NCBI GenBank assembly: GCA_937928595.1
Contig: CALGJV010000027.1
Location: forward strand, 1-64,000
Direction: 5' to 3'
Length of the DNA: 64,000 nucleotides
From: an uncultured Phycisphaerae bacterium
GTDB lineage: Bacteria > Planctomycetota > Phycisphaerae > UBA1845 > Fen-1342
Shown here piece after piece: positions 53,678-61,112 of this stretch. Within the stretch, counting starts at the first letter, position 1. Each line of letters starts with the position of its first letter. The notes beneath the pieces were generated by a model. The model had not been told where the DNA came from. It made no database searches and was given only the letters and a program-made list of their open reading frames with translations. The translations under genes and the position numbers were made by a program.

Positions 53678-54940
53678 TCACACGTTCCGGAGCTGGTGGC
53701 CGAGCTTGTACTTCTTGGTCTCGAGGTAGCGGCGGTTGTGCTCGGTGGGGGCGATCTCGAGCGGCAACTGCTCGACGATGTGCAGCCCGTAGACCTCCAG
53801 CCGGCTGATCTTCTTGGGGTTGTTCGTGAGAATCCGCAGGTGGGTAACGCCGAGGTCCCGCAGGATCTGGGCCCCGATGCCGTAGTCGCGCTGGTCGTCG
53901 CGGAACCCGAGGAACCGGTTGGCCTCGACCGTGTCGAGCCCCTGGTCCTGGAGGCGGTACGCGTGCAGCTTGCCCTCGAGCCCGATGCCGCGCCCCTCCT
54001 GCCGCAGGTAGACGACCGCCCCGCGGCCGGCCTCCGCGATGAGGCGCAGCGCGGCCCGGAGCTGCTCGCCGCACTCGCAGCGCATCGAGCCGAACACGTC
54101 ACCGGTGAGGCACTCCGAGTGGACGCGCACCAGCACGGGCTCGGCCGCGGGTACGACGCTCCCGCGGGCGTCCAGCTCGCCGATCCCGCCGCGGCACAGG
54201 GCGACGTGCGTGGCGTGGTCCGTCCGCGCCCGGTACGCGATCAGCAGCCAGTCGCCGAACTCGTTCTTCAGCGGGATGGTCTCCACCCGTTCCACCAGCC
54301 GCTCGCGCTGGAGCCGGTACTCGATGAGCTGCGCGATCGTGCACATCTTCAGCCCGTGCCGCCGGCACAGCTCCGTGAGCTGCGGCACGCGGGCCATGCT
54401 GCCGTCTTCGTTCAGCACCTCGATCAGCGCCGCCCCGGGCAGAAGCCCGGCCAGCCGACACAGGTCCACCGAACCCTCGGTCTGCCCGCCCCGCACCAGG
54501 ACGCCGCCCTCCCGCGCGATCAGGGGGTTCACGTGGCCGGGGCGCACGAAATCCTCCGGCACGGCCTCCTCGGCCACGAGATGCCGGATGGTCGTCGCCC
54601 GGTCGAACGCCGACACGCCGGTGGTGGTGCCGAGGTGCGGCCCGGCGTCGACGGTGACGGTGAAGTTCGTGCCCAGGCGCGTCGTGTTCTGCGAAACCTG
54701 CGGCGGGAGGTTGAGCTGCCGGCAGCGGCTTTGGGACAGCGCCACGCACAGCGTGCCCCGGCCGTGCTTCAGCATGAAGTTCACCTTCTCGGGTGTCACG
54801 GCCTGCGCCGGACAAACGAGGTCACCTTCGTTCTCCCGCTCCTCGTCGTCCACAAGCACGATCATCCGGCCGGCGCGCAGCTCCGCGAGGATTTCGTCAA
54901 TCGGGCTGAACGGGCTGACAGGCGGGTCCGACGCGGTCAT
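53678..54940 (-). CDS. ribBA: Bifunctional 3,4-dihydroxy-2-butanone-4-phosphate synthase / GTP cyclohydrolase II
   Basis: The 420-residue protein joins the two entry reactions of riboflavin synthesis. The N-terminal RibB domain shows VLVDDEERENEGDL and RPGHVNPLIAREGGVL, and RHGLKMCTIAQLIEYR at its end. The C-terminal RibA domain shows VRVHSECLTGDVFGSMRCEC with the zinc cysteines, YLRQEGRGIGL and RILTNNPKKI. The length and order are typical of RibBA. GGAG about 6 nt upstream supports this ATG. A TACAAT hexamer and a perfect hairpin lie in the leader; I see no FMN riboswitch. Confidence 0.95.
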   Translation of the reverse strand: MTASDPPVSPFSPIDEILAELRAGRMIVLVDDEERENEGDLVCPAQAVTPEKVNFMLKHGRGTLCVALSQSRCRQLNLPPQVSQNTTRLGTNFTVTVDAGPHLGTTTGVSAFDRATTIRHLVAEEAVPEDFVRPGHVNPLIAREGGVLVRGGQTEGSVDLCRLAGLLPGAALIEVLNEDGSMARVPQLTELCRRHGLKMCTIAQLIEYRLQRERLVERVETIPLKNEFGDWLLIAYRARTDHATHVALCRGGIGELDARGSVVPAAEPVLVRVHSECLTGDVFGSMRCECGEQLRAALRLIAEAGRGAVVYLRQEGRGIGLEGKLHAYRLQDQGLDTVEANRFLGFRDDQRDYGIGAQILRDLGVTHLRILTNNPKKISRLEVYGLHIVEQLPLEIAPTEHNRRYLETKKYKLGHQLRNV

Positions 54941-54979
54941 GCGGCGCTCCGCAGGCCGCCGGCGCACACCAAGACTCGG

Positions 54980-54998
54980 CCCCGGCACATTGCCGGGG
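54980..54998 (-). promoter_or_regulatory. ribBA: 8-bp hairpin in the ribBA leader
   Basis: CCCCGGCA (54980-54987) and TGCCGGGG (54991-54998) pair perfectly with loop CAT. It lies about 18 nt after the predicted transcription start and 40 nt before the ATG. It could regulate translation or decay; it is not an FMN riboswitch. Confidence 0.45.
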
Positions 54999-55023
54999 TT
55001 GGGCCGGCGCCAGCGGCCTCCTC

Positions 55024-55029
55024 ATTGTA
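55024..55029 (-). promoter_or_regulatory. ribBA: -10 hexamer TACAAT for ribBA
   Basis: Minus-strand TACAAT in GGTACAATGAGGAGG, 83 nt before the ATG. Confidence 0.45.
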
Positions 55030-55062
55030 CCACGGGAACCCGGGGCCCCGGCGGGCCGGCGG

Positions 55063-55728
55063 TCAGGCCCCGGCGGCGGCGGCGACCTCGACCGGCGGCG
55101 CGGGGACGGGCTGCTTGAGGGTGAGCGTCTCCATGGGCGGCAGGTCGGCCAGGTCGGCCAGACCGAACACGTCCAGGAACTTCTTCGTCGTGCCGTAGAG
55201 CAGCGGGCGGCCGACGATCTCGGCCCGGCCGACGATCCGGACGAGGCCGATTTCGCGCAGGCGATTGAGCACCTCGCCGCAGGCGACGCCGCGGATGGCT
55301 TCGATATCGGCGCGGATGATCGGCTGGCGGTAGGCGACGATGGCGAGAGTCTCCAGTGCCGCGTCGGTCAGGCGGGCCTGTGCCCGCTGGAGGTTGAGCC
55401 GTGCGACCCAGGGCTGGGCCGCCGGCAACGTGAGCATCTGGAAGCCGCGGGCGATTTCGTCAATGCGAAAAGTCAGGCCCGCCGCCGCGTAGCGGGCATT
55501 GAGCTCGTCGATCCAGCCGCGGACATCGCGGGCCGTACCGACGCCCGCGAGTTCCGCGAGCCGCGCCGCGCTGAGCGGCGTGTCCGACGCGAACAGCAGC
55601 GCCTCGATGATCTGGGCCGGCGCCAGCGCGGCATCGGCCACGGCCGGCGGTGTGATCGCGGTGTGCATCCGGTCGCCCGTGGAAGCGTCCCCCGGATCGA
55701 CAGCGACAACATGTTCCTCGCGGTCCAT
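55063..55728 (-). CDS. scpB: Segregation and condensation protein B
   Basis: The protein has 221 residues with two winged-helix domains typical of ScpB, a partner of SMC in chromosome segregation. AQIIEALLFASDTPLSAARL, WIDELNARYAAAGLTFRIDE, GFQMLTLPAAQPWVARL, ALETLAIVAYRQPIIRADIE and IRGVACGEVLNRLREIGLVR are family blocks, ending LYGTTKKFLDVFGL. GAGGA about 8 nt upstream sets the start at 55728. ScpA and Smc are not adjacent. The N-terminus before residue 30 is Asp/Glu-rich and not conserved. Confidence 0.93.
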   Translation of the reverse strand: MDREEHVVAVDPGDASTGDRMHTAITPPAVADAALAPAQIIEALLFASDTPLSAARLAELAGVGTARDVRGWIDELNARYAAAGLTFRIDEIARGFQMLTLPAAQPWVARLNLQRAQARLTDAALETLAIVAYRQPIIRADIEAIRGVACGEVLNRLREIGLVRIVGRAEIVGRPLLYGTTKKFLDVFGLADLADLPPMETLTLKQPVPAPPVEVAAAAGA

Positions 55729-55863
55729 CGCGCGGTCCTCGTCATCCCTGACTCTGAAACACTCGCTCCAAACTGCCCGACATACTACCGGCAGCGGAGG
55801 CGCACGTCCAGAGGCACGATCGGCGGTTGTCACTGGCGGCGGCGGCCGCCACGGGTACGACCG

Positions 55864-56799
55864 CTACGGCCAAGCGGCGCCGGACTGCGCGAACAGCGTC
55901 TCGGCGAAGTAGCTGCTGCGGACGAACGGCCCGCTGGCGACCGCGGCGAAGCCCAGCGCGCGGGCCGCAGCCCCCAGCTCATCGAACTCCGCCGGCGTGT
56001 AGAACCGCTCGACCGGCGCGTGTCCGGTCGTGTCGCCGGACGAGGGCTTGAGGTACTGCCCGATGGTCAGGAGGTCGCACTGCACGGCCCGCAGATCCCG
56101 AAACACCGCCTCGAGCTCCGCCCGCGTCTCGCCCAGCCCCACCATCACGCCGCTCTTGGTGAGCATCTGCGGCCGCAGCTGCTTGGCCAGGCGCAGCGTC
56201 TCGAGCGAGCGGGCGTAGCGGGCCTGCGGGCGGACGCGTTTGTGGAGGCTCGGCACGGTCTCGACGTTGTGGTTGAACACCTCCGGCGCCGCGTCGGCCA
56301 CGGCCTGCACGCACTCGCGGCGGGCGTGAAAGTCCGGCACGAGAACCTCGACCGTCACGCCCGGGCGGCTGCGGTGCACGGCGGCGACGCAGCGCGCGAA
56401 GTGCCCGGCGCCCTCGTCCGGCAGGTCGTCGCGCGCGACCGACGTGATGACCACGTGCCTGAGCTTCAGGTGCGCGGCCGCTTCGGCCAGCCGGGCGGGC
56501 TCCTCGGGATCCAGCGGGTCTGGCCGGGCCGTGTGGACGGCGCAGAAGCGGCAGCGGCGTGTGCACTTGTCGCCGAGGATCATGAACGTGGCGGTGTGCC
56601 GTGACCAGCATTCCGTGAGATTCGGACAGCGGGCCTCGACGCAGACCGTATTCAGCTTGAGCCCGTGGATGAGCCGGCGCGTGGCCAGCATCGCCTCGGC
56701 GACAGGCATCGGCCGTTTGAGCCAGGGCGGCAGGCGGCGGGCGCGCGGGGCGGCGGGGACGCCGGGTGCGAGCACGGGCAGGGACTGCGTGTCACTCAT
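55864..56799 (-). CDS. lipA: Lipoyl synthase
   Basis: LipA inserts two sulfurs into protein-bound octanoyl groups to make lipoate, with two 4Fe-4S clusters. Cys53, Cys58 and Cys64 (CVEARCPNLTEC) hold the auxiliary cluster, and Cys79, Cys83 and Cys86 (CTRRCRFC) the radical SAM cluster. VITSVARDDLPDEGAGHFA, VEVLVPDFHARRE, KSGVMVGLGET, YLKPSSGDT and GPFVRSSYFAE complete the family. The length of 311 is usual. The start shares ATGA with the MBL gene upstream, so it is translationally coupled, and TACAAT 9 nt before the ATG may also give a leaderless transcript. Confidence 0.96.
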   Translation of the reverse strand: MSDTQSLPVLAPGVPAAPRARRLPPWLKRPMPVAEAMLATRRLIHGLKLNTVCVEARCPNLTECWSRHTATFMILGDKCTRRCRFCAVHTARPDPLDPEEPARLAEAAAHLKLRHVVITSVARDDLPDEGAGHFARCVAAVHRSRPGVTVEVLVPDFHARRECVQAVADAAPEVFNHNVETVPSLHKRVRPQARYARSLETLRLAKQLRPQMLTKSGVMVGLGETRAELEAVFRDLRAVQCDLLTIGQYLKPSSGDTTGHAPVERFYTPAEFDELGAAARALGFAAVASGPFVRSSYFAETLFAQSGAAWP

Positions 56800-57707
56800 G
56801 GTGCGCTGATTGTAGCGGCGGGTGGCGCGTCGGGACCGCGCCGGCGGCGGCGGTAATCCATCAGGAACACGACGCGGGCGGCGTGCTCGCCCAGCTCCCG
56901 CCGCACCGTGGCCTTCGCGACCGCGTGCGGCGTGCGGCGCGAAAGGTGCACGAGCACAATTCGCTCGCAGGCCAGCGCCGGAATCACGCGAGCGAGGTCG
57001 CTGACGTGCATGTGGTAGCCCGCCCGCGCGCGGTCGATGTGATCCGGCTCGACGAACGTGCATTCGAGCAGCAGCACCCGGCTGGTCCGCACGAAATCGA
57101 GCTGGAAGAAGTCGCCCACGGCCGTGTCGCCGCAGTATGTGACGAGCGGCCGCTCCACGCGGCGCGTGATCGCGACGCCCTGCTGCTTGAGCGCGACGAG
57201 TTGCGGGCCCGTCAGGTCCTGGTATTCGGCCAGCAGCTTCTGCCGCACCTCGATGGCCGTGAACCCGAGGGCCGGCACGACGGAGCGGTCGTGCCGCCGG
57301 CAGGGGTGGTTGACCGTGAAGGGGCGGACGATCAGATCGCGCCGCAGCTCGATGTCCACGCCGGGCTCGGCGGCGTGCAGGTTTGCGGGCGGCTCGTGGC
57401 CGTCGATGTCGGCCCAGATGCGCAGCAGGCGGCGCAGCGGCTCGATCAGCGGGCGCGGCGCGTAGAGGTGGCCGGGCGCGTTGTCGAGGAACATGCGCTG
57501 CGAGAAGTAGTACGCCACGCCGGCGGCGTGGTCCATGTGCCCGTGGGTGAGGAACACGTGGTCGACGTTCAGAACGTCGCCGGGGCAGCGGCCGACGTCG
57601 AACGCGAGGTTGAGCTCGGGAGCGACGATGAAGGTTTCCTCGCCGGCAAGCGAGGACCCGATCAGCCGCAAGTTATCGTGGACGAACTCCGCGCGGGTGG
57701 TAGCCAT
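56796..57707 (-). CDS. MBL-fold hydrolase (RNase Z-like)
   Basis: The protein has 303 residues. VFLTHGHMDHAAGVAYYFSQ has the HxHxDH zinc motif; VNHPCRRHDRSVVPALGF, LVTYCGDTAVG, LLECTFVEPDHIDRARAGYH and RIVLVHLSRR supply the other metal ligands of the metallo-beta-lactamase fold, in an order seen in RNase Z and related proteins. It is shorter than standard RNase Z at the N-terminus in the exosite region, so tRNA 3' processing is possible but not shown. Its ATGA overlap with lipA suggests joint expression. Confidence 0.82.
   Translation of the reverse strand: MATTRAEFVHDNLRLIGSSLAGEETFIVAPELNLAFDVGRCPGDVLNVDHVFLTHGHMDHAAGVAYYFSQRMFLDNAPGHLYAPRPLIEPLRRLLRIWADIDGHEPPANLHAAEPGVDIELRRDLIVRPFTVNHPCRRHDRSVVPALGFTAIEVRQKLLAEYQDLTGPQLVALKQQGVAITRRVERPLVTYCGDTAVGDFFQLDFVRTSRVLLLECTFVEPDHIDRARAGYHMHVSDLARVIPALACERIVLVHLSRRTPHAVAKATVRRELGEHAARVVFLMDYRRRRRGPDAPPAATISAP
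56809..56814 (-). promoter_or_regulatory. lipA: -10 hexamer TACAAT abutting the lipA start
   Basis: Minus-strand TACAAT ends 9 nt before the lipA ATG, inside the end of the MBL gene. It could give a leaderless lipA mRNA. Confidence 0.45.
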
Positions 57708-57764
57708 GACGGGGCGGTTATACCGGCCGCGTTGCGGAAAGTCTTGGGCGGGTGTTTGAAAATG

Positions 57765-57793
57765 TTGACACGCAACGGGTAGTTGTTTACATT
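57765..57793 (+). promoter_or_regulatory. nrdR: Sigma-70-like promoter P1, TTGACA-N17-TACATT
   Basis: TTGACA (57765-57770) and TACATT (57788-57793) are exactly 17 nt apart, in an AT-rich stretch. It is the best canonical promoter in the window and lies about 120 nt before nrdR. Confidence 0.75.
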
Positions 57794-57812
57794 GTGCGTC
57801 GTAACAACCCGT
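57775..57812. promoter_or_regulatory. Dyad overlapping the nrdR promoters
   Basis: ACGGGTAGTTGTTTAC (57775-57790) is an imperfect inverted repeat of GTAACAACCCGT (57801-57812). It covers the -10 of P1 and the spacer of P2. Possible operator; not an obvious match to the NrdR box. Confidence 0.5.
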
Positions 57813-57820
57813 GGTATGAT
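57792..57820 (+). promoter_or_regulatory. nrdR: Sigma-70-like promoter P2, TTGTGC-N17-TATGAT
   Basis: TTGTGC (57792-57797) and TATGAT (57815-57820) are 17 nt apart, immediately downstream of P1. Confidence 0.5.
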
Positions 57821-57913
57821 TCTGGAGAAGACTGGCGCGGACCACGGGCAGGTCGAGCGGCCCGACGCGGCACGTGTCGGAGTCGCCGCCGGCGCAGTAC
57901 GGAACGAGGCCCC

Positions 57914-58420
57914 ATGCGGTGTCCGTTCTGCAAGGAAGACGACGACCGGGTGATCGACTCGCGCTCGAGCGAAGGCGGGCTGTGCATCCGGCGGCGGCGC
58001 AAGTGTGAGCGCTGCGGGCGGCGGTTCACGACGTACGAGCGGATCGAGGAAGCGATCAAGCTCGCGGTGATCAAGCGCGACGGTTCGCGCGTGCCGTACG
58101 ACCGAAACAAGATGCTCGAAGGGATTCGGCACGCGGCGTACAAGCGACCGGTCTCGGCCGAGCGGCTCGAGCAGGTGGTGGACGAAGTCGAGGAGTGGCT
58201 CGTATCGAACTTCGAGAAGGAGGTGTCGAGCCAGACGATCGGCGAACGGCTCGCGACAGTGCTGCGGCGAGTGGACCAGGTGGCTTACGTGCGGTTCGCG
58301 AGCGTGTATCGCCAGTTCGAGGACGTCGGCGATTTCATCGAAGAAGCCCGGGACGTGCTGGAGCGCTCGGCGGACGACATCCCGGGGCAGCAAACCCTCT
58401 TCGAAGGAGCGACCGAGTGA
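57914..58420 (+). CDS. nrdR: Transcriptional repressor NrdR
   Basis: NrdR represses ribonucleotide reductase genes in response to ATP/dATP. The 168 residues hold the zinc ribbon (MRCPFCKEDDDRV, Cys3, Cys6, Cys31, Cys34) and the ATP-cone (about 46-135; KLAVIKRDGSRVPYDRNKML), with VYRQFEDVGDF at the end. Length and order are normal. Two promoters and a dyad lie upstream. The stop overlaps the GTG start of a second ATP-cone gene. No ribonucleotide reductase gene is in the window. Confidence 0.96.
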   Translation: MRCPFCKEDDDRVIDSRSSEGGLCIRRRRKCERCGRRFTTYERIEEAIKLAVIKRDGSRVPYDRNKMLEGIRHAAYKRPVSAERLEQVVDEVEEWLVSNFEKEVSSQTIGERLATVLRRVDQVAYVRFASVYRQFEDVGDFIEEARDVLERSADDIPGQQTLFEGATE

Positions 58421-58977
58421 AAACCCGCAGGCCGTTGGTCGTTACGAAGCGGGACGGGACGCTCGAGCGATTCGATCCGGCGAAGTTGCGGAACGTGTTG
58501 TCGGCCGCGATGCAGCGGCGCGGGTACGACCCGCGGCTGGCCGACCCGCTGATGCGGGCGGTGGCGCTGCACCTGCGGGAATGGGCCGGCGATCGGCCGC
58601 CGACGACGCAGTACATCCACCAGTGCGTGTGCGCCGTGCTGGAGCAGACGGATCTCGAGGAAGTGGCCGCCGACCTGCGGTGGCACCGCCGACAGCGGGC
58701 GCTGCGGCGCCGCGCGATCGAGGTCGTGGCCGACCCCGGCGGCAGTTCGGCTCCCTGGCGCAAGAGCGCCGTGGCGCGGGCGCTCCAGGACAAGTACGGC
58801 TTGCGCCAGAGCGTGAGCCGCGTGCTGGCCGGCCGGATCGAGCAGCAGGTACTGGGACTGGGCTTCCGCCGCGTGCGGAAGTCGCTGATCGCGGAATTGG
58901 TGCGGTGCGAGGTTGCCGCGTGGGGTCTGTCGGACGAGCTACAGCTCGTTCCGCCGCCCGCGGCGGACCCCGCGTGA
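58417..58977 (+). CDS. Stand-alone ATP-cone protein coupled to nrdR
   Basis: The protein has 186 residues. VVTKRDGTLERFDPAKLRNV (about 9-28) starts an ATP-cone like that of NrdR, and the second half (about 105-175: KSAVARALQDKYGLRQSV, VLAGRIEQQVLGLGFRRV, LIAELVRCEVAAWGL) looks like a second, more divergent cone. There is no zinc ribbon, DNA-binding domain or enzyme domain. The GTGA overlap with nrdR and AGGAG (58405-58409) show translational coupling. It could be a nucleotide-sensing partner of NrdR. I know no family with this layout. Confidence 0.78.
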   Translation: MKTRRPLVVTKRDGTLERFDPAKLRNVLSAAMQRRGYDPRLADPLMRAVALHLREWAGDRPPTTQYIHQCVCAVLEQTDLEEVAADLRWHRRQRALRRRAIEVVADPGGSSAPWRKSAVARALQDKYGLRQSVSRVLAGRIEQQVLGLGFRRVRKSLIAELVRCEVAAWGLSDELQLVPPPAADPA

Positions 58978-59169
58978 TCGAGACCGGGCATCGGTGGCAG
59001 GCGGCCGCAGGCTGCGCCACGGCTGAGACAGCTGTCTGCCCACGGATGCTGCCATGATGGCTCGGGGCCTGTAGCGTGCCAAGGGATGGCATGCCCCGTC
59101 GGGTGGCTGCGCCGGCGGCCGCTGCCGGGACCGCTGCGGCCCCAATCAATCTCCGTTCCCCCTGATGAA

Positions 59170-59214
59170 GGGCGAGTCGAGTCCCGCCTCCTAACGCCCA
59201 TGCTCGACTCGCCC
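59170..59214. other. 12-bp perfect inverted repeat
   Basis: GGGCGAGTCGAG (59170-59181) and CTCGACTCGCCC (59203-59214) are perfect inverted repeats with a 21-nt loop. It could be a terminator for the nrdR operon, an operator or a structured RNA element. Confidence 0.55.
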
Positions 59215-59253
59215 GCCCTACTTAACGACAGCCCCGGCCGGACGCGCAGCCTG

Positions 59254-59259
59254 TATAAT
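59254..59259 (+). promoter_or_regulatory. -10 hexamer TATAAT for the plsY operon
   Basis: A perfect TATAAT in CTGTATAATGCGGCG, 71 nt before the ATG at 59331. No -35 box is seen. Confidence 0.55.
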
Positions 59260-59330
59260 GCGGCGACGCGCCCGGAGACGGCACGGCCCGCGCGGGGCCG
59301 CCCCGACCGGGCACGCTGGAGCCGGCACGG

Positions 59331-59924
59331 ATGAACATCCCGCGGGTGGAGCAGCCGCAGAAGTACGGCGGCCTCTACATCTTCGAGTTTGAGGGCTGGA
59401 CCGGCCTCGGCTACACGGCCGAGGAAATCGCGTTCCTGCTGGAGCACGAGCGCTACCGGTCGGGCAGGGTCTACCGCATCGTCCGCGCCGCCCCGGACGG
59501 CACGTTCGAGCTGAAGGGCGTGCCCCGCGAGCGCTTCCTGCTGGAGAGCGGCGTTTTCTGCTACCGCATGGAGCGCGCCGCGGCCGAGGCCGACTTCGAC
59601 GATCTCGTTGCGCGGGCTGAGCAGACGCCCCCGCCCGCGCGGGCGTTCGTGCACCTGACGGACCGGGGCCCGGCCGCCGGGCCGACCCGGTACGTCACCG
59701 CCCTGATCTACCCGGCCGAGCGCGACGAGGATTTCGGGCGCTGGCTGCTCGCGATCGGCTACGCGGGGGGCGACACGGTCGAGGGCGGTTGCAGCGCGGT
59801 GACGAACTACTACGAGGAGCGTCCCGCCGTGCAGCGGCGGCAGCAGCTATGGAGCCGGTCCGCGATTCCATCCCGTTCCCGCGACGAAGTGCTGCGGAGC
59901 GTCCGGCAGGCCGTCCAGCGGTAG
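59331..59924 (+). CDS. Unknown protein upstream of plsY
   Basis: The protein has 197 residues. It begins MNIPRVEQPQKYGGLYIFEF and has WTGLGYTAEEIAFLLEHERY, KGVPRERFLLESGVFCYRME, RYVTALIYPAERDEDFGRWL and VTNYYEERPAVQRRQQL. No membrane span, signal or known catalytic motif. The conserved Trp, Tyr and Asp/Glu suggest a soluble folded protein. GGAG lies about 10 nt upstream and TATAAT 71 nt upstream. Its 3' end overlaps the next gene by 76 nt, and plsY follows, so it is probably in an operon with plsY. I cannot name the family. Confidence 0.7.
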   Translation: MNIPRVEQPQKYGGLYIFEFEGWTGLGYTAEEIAFLLEHERYRSGRVYRIVRAAPDGTFELKGVPRERFLLESGVFCYRMERAAAEADFDDLVARAEQTPPPARAFVHLTDRGPAAGPTRYVTALIYPAERDEDFGRWLLAIGYAGGDTVEGGCSAVTNYYEERPAVQRRQQLWSRSAIPSRSRDEVLRSVRQAVQR

Positions 59925-60148
59925 GCCGCGCGCGGCGCGTTCTGCTGGCGCTGGCGTGGCCGCTGGCGGCGTGGCTGGCCGCGCGGCGGTGGACGGTCGT
60001 GCGCCCGGAGGACGTCCTGCCGCACCTGTCGGTCGGGCAGGTCCGCGGGCGGGGATTTCGCTGGACCGAATGGCTGCGCGATCGGCTGCGGCCCGGCTGG
60101 CTGCGGGTGCGGGCGGCGCCGGATGCGGACGAGGGGCCGGGGGCGTGA
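59849..60148 (+). CDS. Small membrane-anchored unknown protein
   Basis: The protein has 99 residues from ATG 59849, overlapping the previous gene by 76 nt. One hydrophobic span (VLLALAWPLAAWLAA, about 51-65) is followed by a basic segment with VVRPEDVLPHLSVGQVRGRG. No family recognised. Its stop overlaps the GTG start of plsY (GTGA). The overlap with the previous gene and lack of a ribosome site lower confidence, but its linkage to plsY supports a real gene. Confidence 0.5.
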   Translation: MEPVRDSIPFPRRSAAERPAGRPAVGRARRVLLALAWPLAAWLAARRWTVVRPEDVLPHLSVGQVRGRGFRWTEWLRDRLRPGWLRVRAAPDADEGPGA

Positions 60149-60813
60149 CGGCGGCGCTGCTGATCGTCGGGGCGTACCTGCTCGGCGCGGTGCCGTTCGG
60201 GCTGCTGATCGGGCTGGCCCGCGGGGTGGACGTCCGCACGCAGGGCAGCCGGAACATCGGCGCGACCAACGTCGGCCGCATGCTCGGGCGCAAGTGGGGT
60301 TTCCTGTGTCTGGCGCTGGACATCCTCAAGGGTTTCGCGCCGACGCTGACCGTGACGCTGGCTCTGCCGGGGGCGGCCGCCGACCCGACGCGGCAGGTGC
60401 TGGTCCTTGCGACGGCCGTGGCGGCCGTGCTGGGGCACGTGTTCCCGGTGTACCTGGGTTTTCGGGGGGGCAAGGGCGTGGCGACGACGATCGGCGTGGC
60501 GTTGGGCATCTGGCCGCACTACACGATCGCGATGCTGGTGGCGCTGGCGGGCTACGGGGTGGCGCGGTACACGACAGGAACGGTGTCGGTGGGGTCGCTG
60601 GTGCTGGCGGTGCTGTTTCCGGCGGCGGTGGTGGTGGAACTGAGCTGGAGCGGTGCGGGGGTGACGGCGCACGGGCCGCTGGTGGGGGTGGCGGTGCTGC
60701 TCGGGGTGGTGATCATCGCGCGGCACCGGGAGAACATCGCCCGGCTGCTGCGCGGGGCGGAGCACCGCGCGCCGGGGGGGCAGGGGGGAGCAGGTGAGCA
60801 TGTGGAAACGTGA
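60145..60813 (+). CDS. plsY: Glycerol-3-phosphate acyltransferase PlsY
   Basis: PlsY moves an acyl group from acyl phosphate to glycerol 3-phosphate, the first step of phospholipid synthesis in the inner membrane. The 222 residues have five or so membrane spans and the family blocks YLLGAVPFGLLIG, GSRNIGATNVGRMLG, VLGHVFPVYLGFRGGKGVAT and RHRENIARLLRGAEHR. The start is the GTG overlapping the previous stop. PlsX is not nearby. The C-terminal 15 residues (Gly-rich) are not conserved. The repeat GTGGAAAC occurs at 60802-60809 and 60818-60825, at and after its 3' end. Confidence 0.94.
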   Translation: MTAALLIVGAYLLGAVPFGLLIGLARGVDVRTQGSRNIGATNVGRMLGRKWGFLCLALDILKGFAPTLTVTLALPGAAADPTRQVLVLATAVAAVLGHVFPVYLGFRGGKGVATTIGVALGIWPHYTIAMLVALAGYGVARYTTGTVSVGSLVLAVLFPAAVVVELSWSGAGVTAHGPLVGVAVLLGVVIIARHRENIARLLRGAEHRAPGGQGGAGEHVET

Positions 60814-61112
60814 GAAGGTGGAAACAGGGGCCAATTTCGAGAGCACGGTCGCGGACGCGGATACGGCTTCGAATGCGGGCCGGCCTGAAGGCGGGGGCAA
60901 GACGCAACGCCCCGGAGGGGCGCGGGTCAGTAGCCGAGGGCCAGGCCGCCGCAGGCGGCCGCCGCCCACGGATCGCGGCGGTTCTCCATCCTCTTCCCGC
61001 AGCCGGCGCGTTCGCGCCGGCCGCGAAACAGAGCGATGAGACGCGGAAGCGGTCCGGGGGTTGCGCTGCGCTCCACCCCCGGCTACGGGCCGGTAGCCCC
61101 CTTCGTGGGCGG
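60814..61112. other. Spacer between plsY and the ABC ATPase gene
   Basis: This 299-nt convergent spacer has no gene I can support, no clear terminator and no promoter hexamer. It starts with a purine-rich stretch. Confidence 0.4.

Larger units (their letters stand above)
58978..59330 (+). other. 353-nt spacer with palindromes and a long hairpin
   Basis: No gene is visible. It contains the palindrome AGACAGCTGTCT (59026-59037), the 12-bp inverted repeat at 59170-59214 and the TATAAT at 59254. GTGGC (58994-58998) and GCCAC (59016-59020) form a further stem, so a structured RNA is possible. Confidence 0.45.
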
